Source: Thermohalobaculum sp038524325
Lineage (GTDB): Bacteria > Pseudomonadota > Alphaproteobacteria > Rhodobacterales > Rhodobacteraceae
Length of the DNA: 8,632 bases
Direction: 5' to 3'
Assembly (NCBI GenBank): GCA_038524325.1
Contig: JBCBIS010000177.1
Coordinates: 1-8,632 of the forward strand
Both the position numbers and the translations under genes were made by a program. The notes below the pieces were generated by a model. The model was not told the origin of the DNA and did not search any database. It saw nothing but the letters and a program-made list of their open reading frames with translations. Of the stretch, positions 5,949 to 8,632 are shown in pieces (position 1 is the stretch's first letter; each line of letters opens with the position of its first letter).

Positions 5949-7475
5949 ACGGCCGCCGCCGCCGCTCCGGCCCCGAAAGCTGAGGCGCCTAAATCCAACG
6001 GCACGGCTGCTCCCGCGCCCGCCCCCGCCCCCGTCGCATTCGACGGCAAGAAGGGCGATGTGCACGCGAAACTGGTCGTCCTCGGCTCCGGCCCCGGCGG
6101 CTATACGGCGGCCTTCCGCGCGGCGGATCTGGGCGTCGACACGGTGCTGATCGAGCGCAACGAGACGCTGGGCGGGGTCTGCCTGAACGTCGGCTGCATC
6201 CCGTCCAAAGCGCTGCTCCACGCCGCCAAGGTGATCACCGAGGCCGAGGAGATGGCGGAGTTTGGCCTCAAACTCGGCAAGCCGAAGATCGATCTGGACA
6301 AGCTGCGCAGCTGGAAGGACGGCGTGGTCGGCAAACTGACCGGCGGCCTCAACGGGCTCGCCAAGGGGCGCAAGGTCAATGTCGTGCGCGGCACCGGCAC
6401 GTTTACCAGCCCGCACATGATCGAGGTCGTCCACGAGGGCAAAACAACCACCGTCAGCTTCGAGCATTGCATTATCGCGGCAGGCTCCGAGCCGGTGCAG
6501 CTGCCCTTCATCCCGCATGACGACGAGCGGGTAATCGACTCGACCGGCGCGCTGGAGCTGCGCGACATCCCGAAACGCTTGCTGGTGCTGGGCGGCGGGA
6601 TCATCGGGCTCGAGATGGGCTGTGTCTATGACGCGCTCGGTAGCCGCGTGACCGTTGTGGAGCTGATGGATCAGATCATCCCCGGCTGCGACCGCGACAT
6701 CGTCAAACCGCTGCACAAGCGGATCGAGGGTCGCTACGAGCGGATCATGCTTAAGACCAAGGTCACCGCGATCGAGCCGATGAAGACCGGCTTGAAGGTG
6801 ACATTCGAGGGCCCGGATGGCGAGACCACGGATATCTTCGACCGCGTCCTCGTCTCGGTTGGCCGGAAACCAAATGGCAAGCTGATCGGAATCGAGGCCG
6901 CGCAGGTCGCCGCCGATGATGACCGTGGATTCGTCCCCGTCGACCACCAGATGCGCACCAACCAGCCGCATATCTTCGCCATCGGCGACATCGTCGGCCA
7001 GCCCATGCTCGCCCACAAAGCGGTCCACGAAGGCAAGGTGGCGGCCGAGGTTGTCGCTGGGTCACGGCGCGCATTTGACGCGCGCGTCATCCCCAATGTT
7101 GCGTATACAGACCCGGAAGTCGCTTGGGTTGGCATGTCCGAACAGGAGGCTAAGTCGCAGGGCATCAAGGTCGGCAAGGGGGTGTTCCCCTGGGCGGCCT
7201 CGGGCCGATCCCTCGCCATCGCGCGTGAAGAGGGGTTAACAAAACTTGTCTTTGACGAGGCCGACGACCGGGTTATAGGCGCCGGCATCGTCGGACCGAA
7301 TGCGGGGGATCTGATCGCGGAAGTGGCACTGGCCATCGAAATGGGCTGTGACGCGACCGATATGGGCCACACCATCCACCCGCATCCGACTCTCTCCGAG
7401 ACGGTGAACTTCGCGGCTGAGATGTTCGAGGGGACCATCACCGATCTGATGCCTCCCAGAAAGAAAAAGCACTAG
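5718..7475 (+). CDS. lpdA: Dihydrolipoamide dehydrogenase E3 with N-terminal lipoyl domain
   Basis: This flavoprotein reoxidises the dihydrolipoyl arms of E2 and passes the electrons to NAD+, closing the pyruvate dehydrogenase cycle. Its 585 residues exceed the usual E3 of about 470 because of an N-terminal lipoyl domain (about 2-77, Lys43 in ESDKATMEVP) and an Ala/Pro linker (78-107). The E3 body has the FAD dinucleotide motif GSGPGG (123-128), the redox-active disulfide Cys155/Cys160 in GGVCLNVGCIPSK, the NAD-binding GGGIIGLE (292-299), the second FAD motif FAIGD (420-424), and the interface active-site pair His556 and Glu561 in HPTLSE. It starts 11 bases after aceF, with a GGGAGGGG site (5707-5714) directly following the aceF stop. 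A lipoyl-bearing E3 is known from betaproteobacteria and Neisseria. The tail ends in a basic RKKKH. All catalytic residues are intact. Confidence 0.96.
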   Translation: MATIEVTVPDIGDFSDVPVITVFVLPGDEVAAEDPLIELESDKATMEVPAPEGGKVVEIKVAEGDTVSEGSLILTMETAAAAAPAPKAEAPKSNGTAAPAPAPAPVAFDGKKGDVHAKLVVLGSGPGGYTAAFRAADLGVDTVLIERNETLGGVCLNVGCIPSKALLHAAKVITEAEEMAEFGLKLGKPKIDLDKLRSWKDGVVGKLTGGLNGLAKGRKVNVVRGTGTFTSPHMIEVVHEGKTTTVSFEHCIIAAGSEPVQLPFIPHDDERVIDSTGALELRDIPKRLLVLGGGIIGLEMGCVYDALGSRVTVVELMDQIIPGCDRDIVKPLHKRIEGRYERIMLKTKVTAIEPMKTGLKVTFEGPDGETTDIFDRVLVSVGRKPNGKLIGIEAAQVAADDDRGFVPVDHQMRTNQPHIFAIGDIVGQPMLAHKAVHEGKVAAEVVAGSRRAFDARVIPNVAYTDPEVAWVGMSEQEAKSQGIKVGKGVFPWAASGRSLAIAREEGLTKLVFDEADDRVIGAGIVGPNAGDLIAEVALAIEMGCDATDMGHTIHPHPTLSETVNFAAEMFEGTITDLMPPRKKKH

Positions 7476-7488
7476 GAGGGTCAGCCGG

Positions 7489-8632
7489 ATGAAGATAGGC
7501 GCACCGAAAGAGACGTTCCCGGGGGAGGCGCGGGTCGCACTTACCCCGGAGAGCGCGGGTAGATTGCAGAAGCTCGGCTATGAATGCCTGGTCGAGAGCG
7601 GGGCGGGGGCCGAAGCGTCTCTGACCGACGAGGCCTACACGGCGGCCGGGGTGACGGTGGTGCCGAGTGCTGCCGATCTCTACGCCCAGGCCGATGTGAT
7701 CGCCAAGGTGCGCGCACCTTCGATGGACGAGGTCGGAGCGATCCCCGAGGGCAAGACGCTGATCTCCTTCATCTGGCCGGCGCAGGAGGAGGAGCTTCTG
7801 GCGGCGCTGAACGCCAAGAAGCTGACCGTGCTGGCGATGGACATGGTGCCGCGGATCAGCCGGGCGCAGAAGATGGACGCGCTCTCCTCGATGGCCAATA
7901 TCGGCGGCTATCGCGCGGTGATCGAGGCGGGGAACAATTTCGGCCGCTTTTTCACTGGCCAGGTGACGGCGGCGGGCAAGGTGCCGCCCGCCAAGGTCCT
8001 GGTGGTTGGCGCCGGTGTTGCCGGGCTGGCCGCGATTGGGACGAGCGTGTCTCTCGGTGCCATCGTCTACGCCTTCGATGTGCGGCCCGAAGTGGCGGAG
8101 CAGATCGAGTCGATGGGGGCGGAATTCGTCTTCCTGGACTTCGAAGAAGACGCGACCGACGGGGCCGAGACAGGGGGCTATGCCGCCCCCTCCAGCCCCG
8201 AGTTCCGCGAGAAACAGCTCGAGAAATTCCGCGAGCTGGCGCCTGAGATGGATATCGTCATCACCACAGCCCTGATCCCGGGCCGCCCGGCGCCCAAGCT
8301 GTGGACGGAAGACATGGTGGCGCTGCAGAAACCCGGCTCGGTCGTGGTCGACCTCGCCGCCGAGCGGGGCGGCAACTGCGATCTGACCGTCAAGGATGAG
8401 AAAGTGGTCAGCCCCAATGGCGTGACTATCGTCGGCTATACCGATTTCCCCAGCCGAATGGCGACACAATCGTCGAACCTCTACTCCACCAATATCCGCC
8501 ATATGATGGACGACCTGACGCCGGAGAAAGACGGCAATCCAGTCGTCGATATGGAGGATGACGTGATCCGCGGCGCGCTGGTCTGCCATGAGGGCGAGAT
8601 CACCTTCCCGCCGCCGCCGCCCAAGGTGAAGG
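7489..8632 (+). CDS. pntA: NAD(P) transhydrogenase alpha subunit, NAD(H)-binding domain I (truncated by window edge)
   Basis: This membrane-bound complex couples hydride transfer from NADH to NADP+ to proton re-entry, supplying NADPH. The ATG at 7489 opens a frame of 381 residues that continues past the edge. It begins MKIGAPKE, typical of the alanine dehydrogenase/PntA family. It contains MVPRISRAQ (119-127) followed by ALSSMANIGGYRAV, the NAD-binding GAGVAGLAA (174-182) with acidic Asp197 in FDVRPEV, then VITTALIPGRPAPKL (257-271), DLAAERGGNC (288-297) and GYTDFPSRMATQSS (316-329). A run of five prolines (374-378) marks the end of domain I. No membrane segment is reached, so I cannot tell a fused PntA of about 510-525 residues from a split PntAA of about 384. 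The ribosome binding site AGGAGGG (7474-7480) overlaps the lpdA stop codon, which points to cotranscription and perhaps translational coupling. Alanine dehydrogenase is less likely given the PntA-specific blocks. Confidence 0.94.
   Translation, partial: MKIGAPKETFPGEARVALTPESAGRLQKLGYECLVESGAGAEASLTDEAYTAAGVTVVPSAADLYAQADVIAKVRAPSMDEVGAIPEGKTLISFIWPAQEEELLAALNAKKLTVLAMDMVPRISRAQKMDALSSMANIGGYRAVIEAGNNFGRFFTGQVTAAGKVPPAKVLVVGAGVAGLAAIGTSVSLGAIVYAFDVRPEVAEQIESMGAEFVFLDFEEDATDGAETGGYAAPSSPEFREKQLEKFRELAPEMDIVITTALIPGRPAPKLWTEDMVALQKPGSVVVDLAAERGGNCDLTVKDEKVVSPNGVTIVGYTDFPSRMATQSSNLYSTNIRHMMDDLTPEKDGNPVVDMEDDVIRGALVCHEGEITFPPPPPKVK

Noticed and set aside
5613..7028. A 471-codon minus-strand open frame over lpdA
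   Set aside because: Antisense shadow of the dihydrolipoamide dehydrogenase gene; composition rich in His, Arg, Gly and Asp without recognisable domains.
7438..8589. A 383-codon minus-strand open frame over pntA
   Set aside because: Antisense shadow of pntA, whose plus-strand translation matches transhydrogenase blocks throughout.

Overview
The window is a GC-rich stretch of conserved central-metabolism and respiration genes, most likely from an alphaproteobacterium of the Rhodobacter/Rhodobacterales type. The grounds are the FnrL-like form of the oxygen regulator (Cys-x2-Cys-x7-Cys cluster), the cbb3 oxidase gene beside it, and high GC with G/C-rich third codon positions. The placement is by recollection of families, not by a search. 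I see no mobile element, CRISPR array, tRNA or rRNA, and no gene of unknown function.

Left part, minus strand (1-1269): fnrL, an Fe-S oxygen-sensing Crp/Fnr regulator, is followed 94 bases downstream by the 5' end of ccoN, the catalytic subunit of the high-affinity cbb3 cytochrome c oxidase, which runs off the left edge. An FNR-type box (TTGAC-N4-ATCAA) sits between them, abutting the fnrL stop codon.

Middle (1270-1729): a divergent intergenic region of 460 bases. It holds two FNR-type boxes, one of them perfect (TTGAT-N4-ATCAA), with a perfect 14-bp palindrome between them. Closer to the right-hand operon are a short GC-rich inverted repeat and an imperfect 17-bp inverted repeat 78 bases before aceE. 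This is the most information-dense and least explained DNA in the window.

Right part, plus strand (1730-8632): a tightly packed operon aceE-aceF-lpdA-pntA with gaps of 26, 11 and 13 bases. It encodes the pyruvate dehydrogenase complex: a homodimeric E1, an E2 with one lipoyl domain, and an E3 with its own N-terminal lipoyl domain. Next comes the NAD-binding domain of proton-translocating transhydrogenase, truncated by the right edge.

Working together: the complex oxidises pyruvate to acetyl-CoA and yields NADH, and the transhydrogenase can turn that NADH into NADPH using the proton gradient. FnrL probably switches on the microaerobic oxidase and its own gene when oxygen falls. Whether it also reaches the pyruvate dehydrogenase operon is open. 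The E1 type and lipoyl-bearing E3 differ from the E1-alpha/E1-beta arrangement common in alphaproteobacteria, so the operon may have a separate history.
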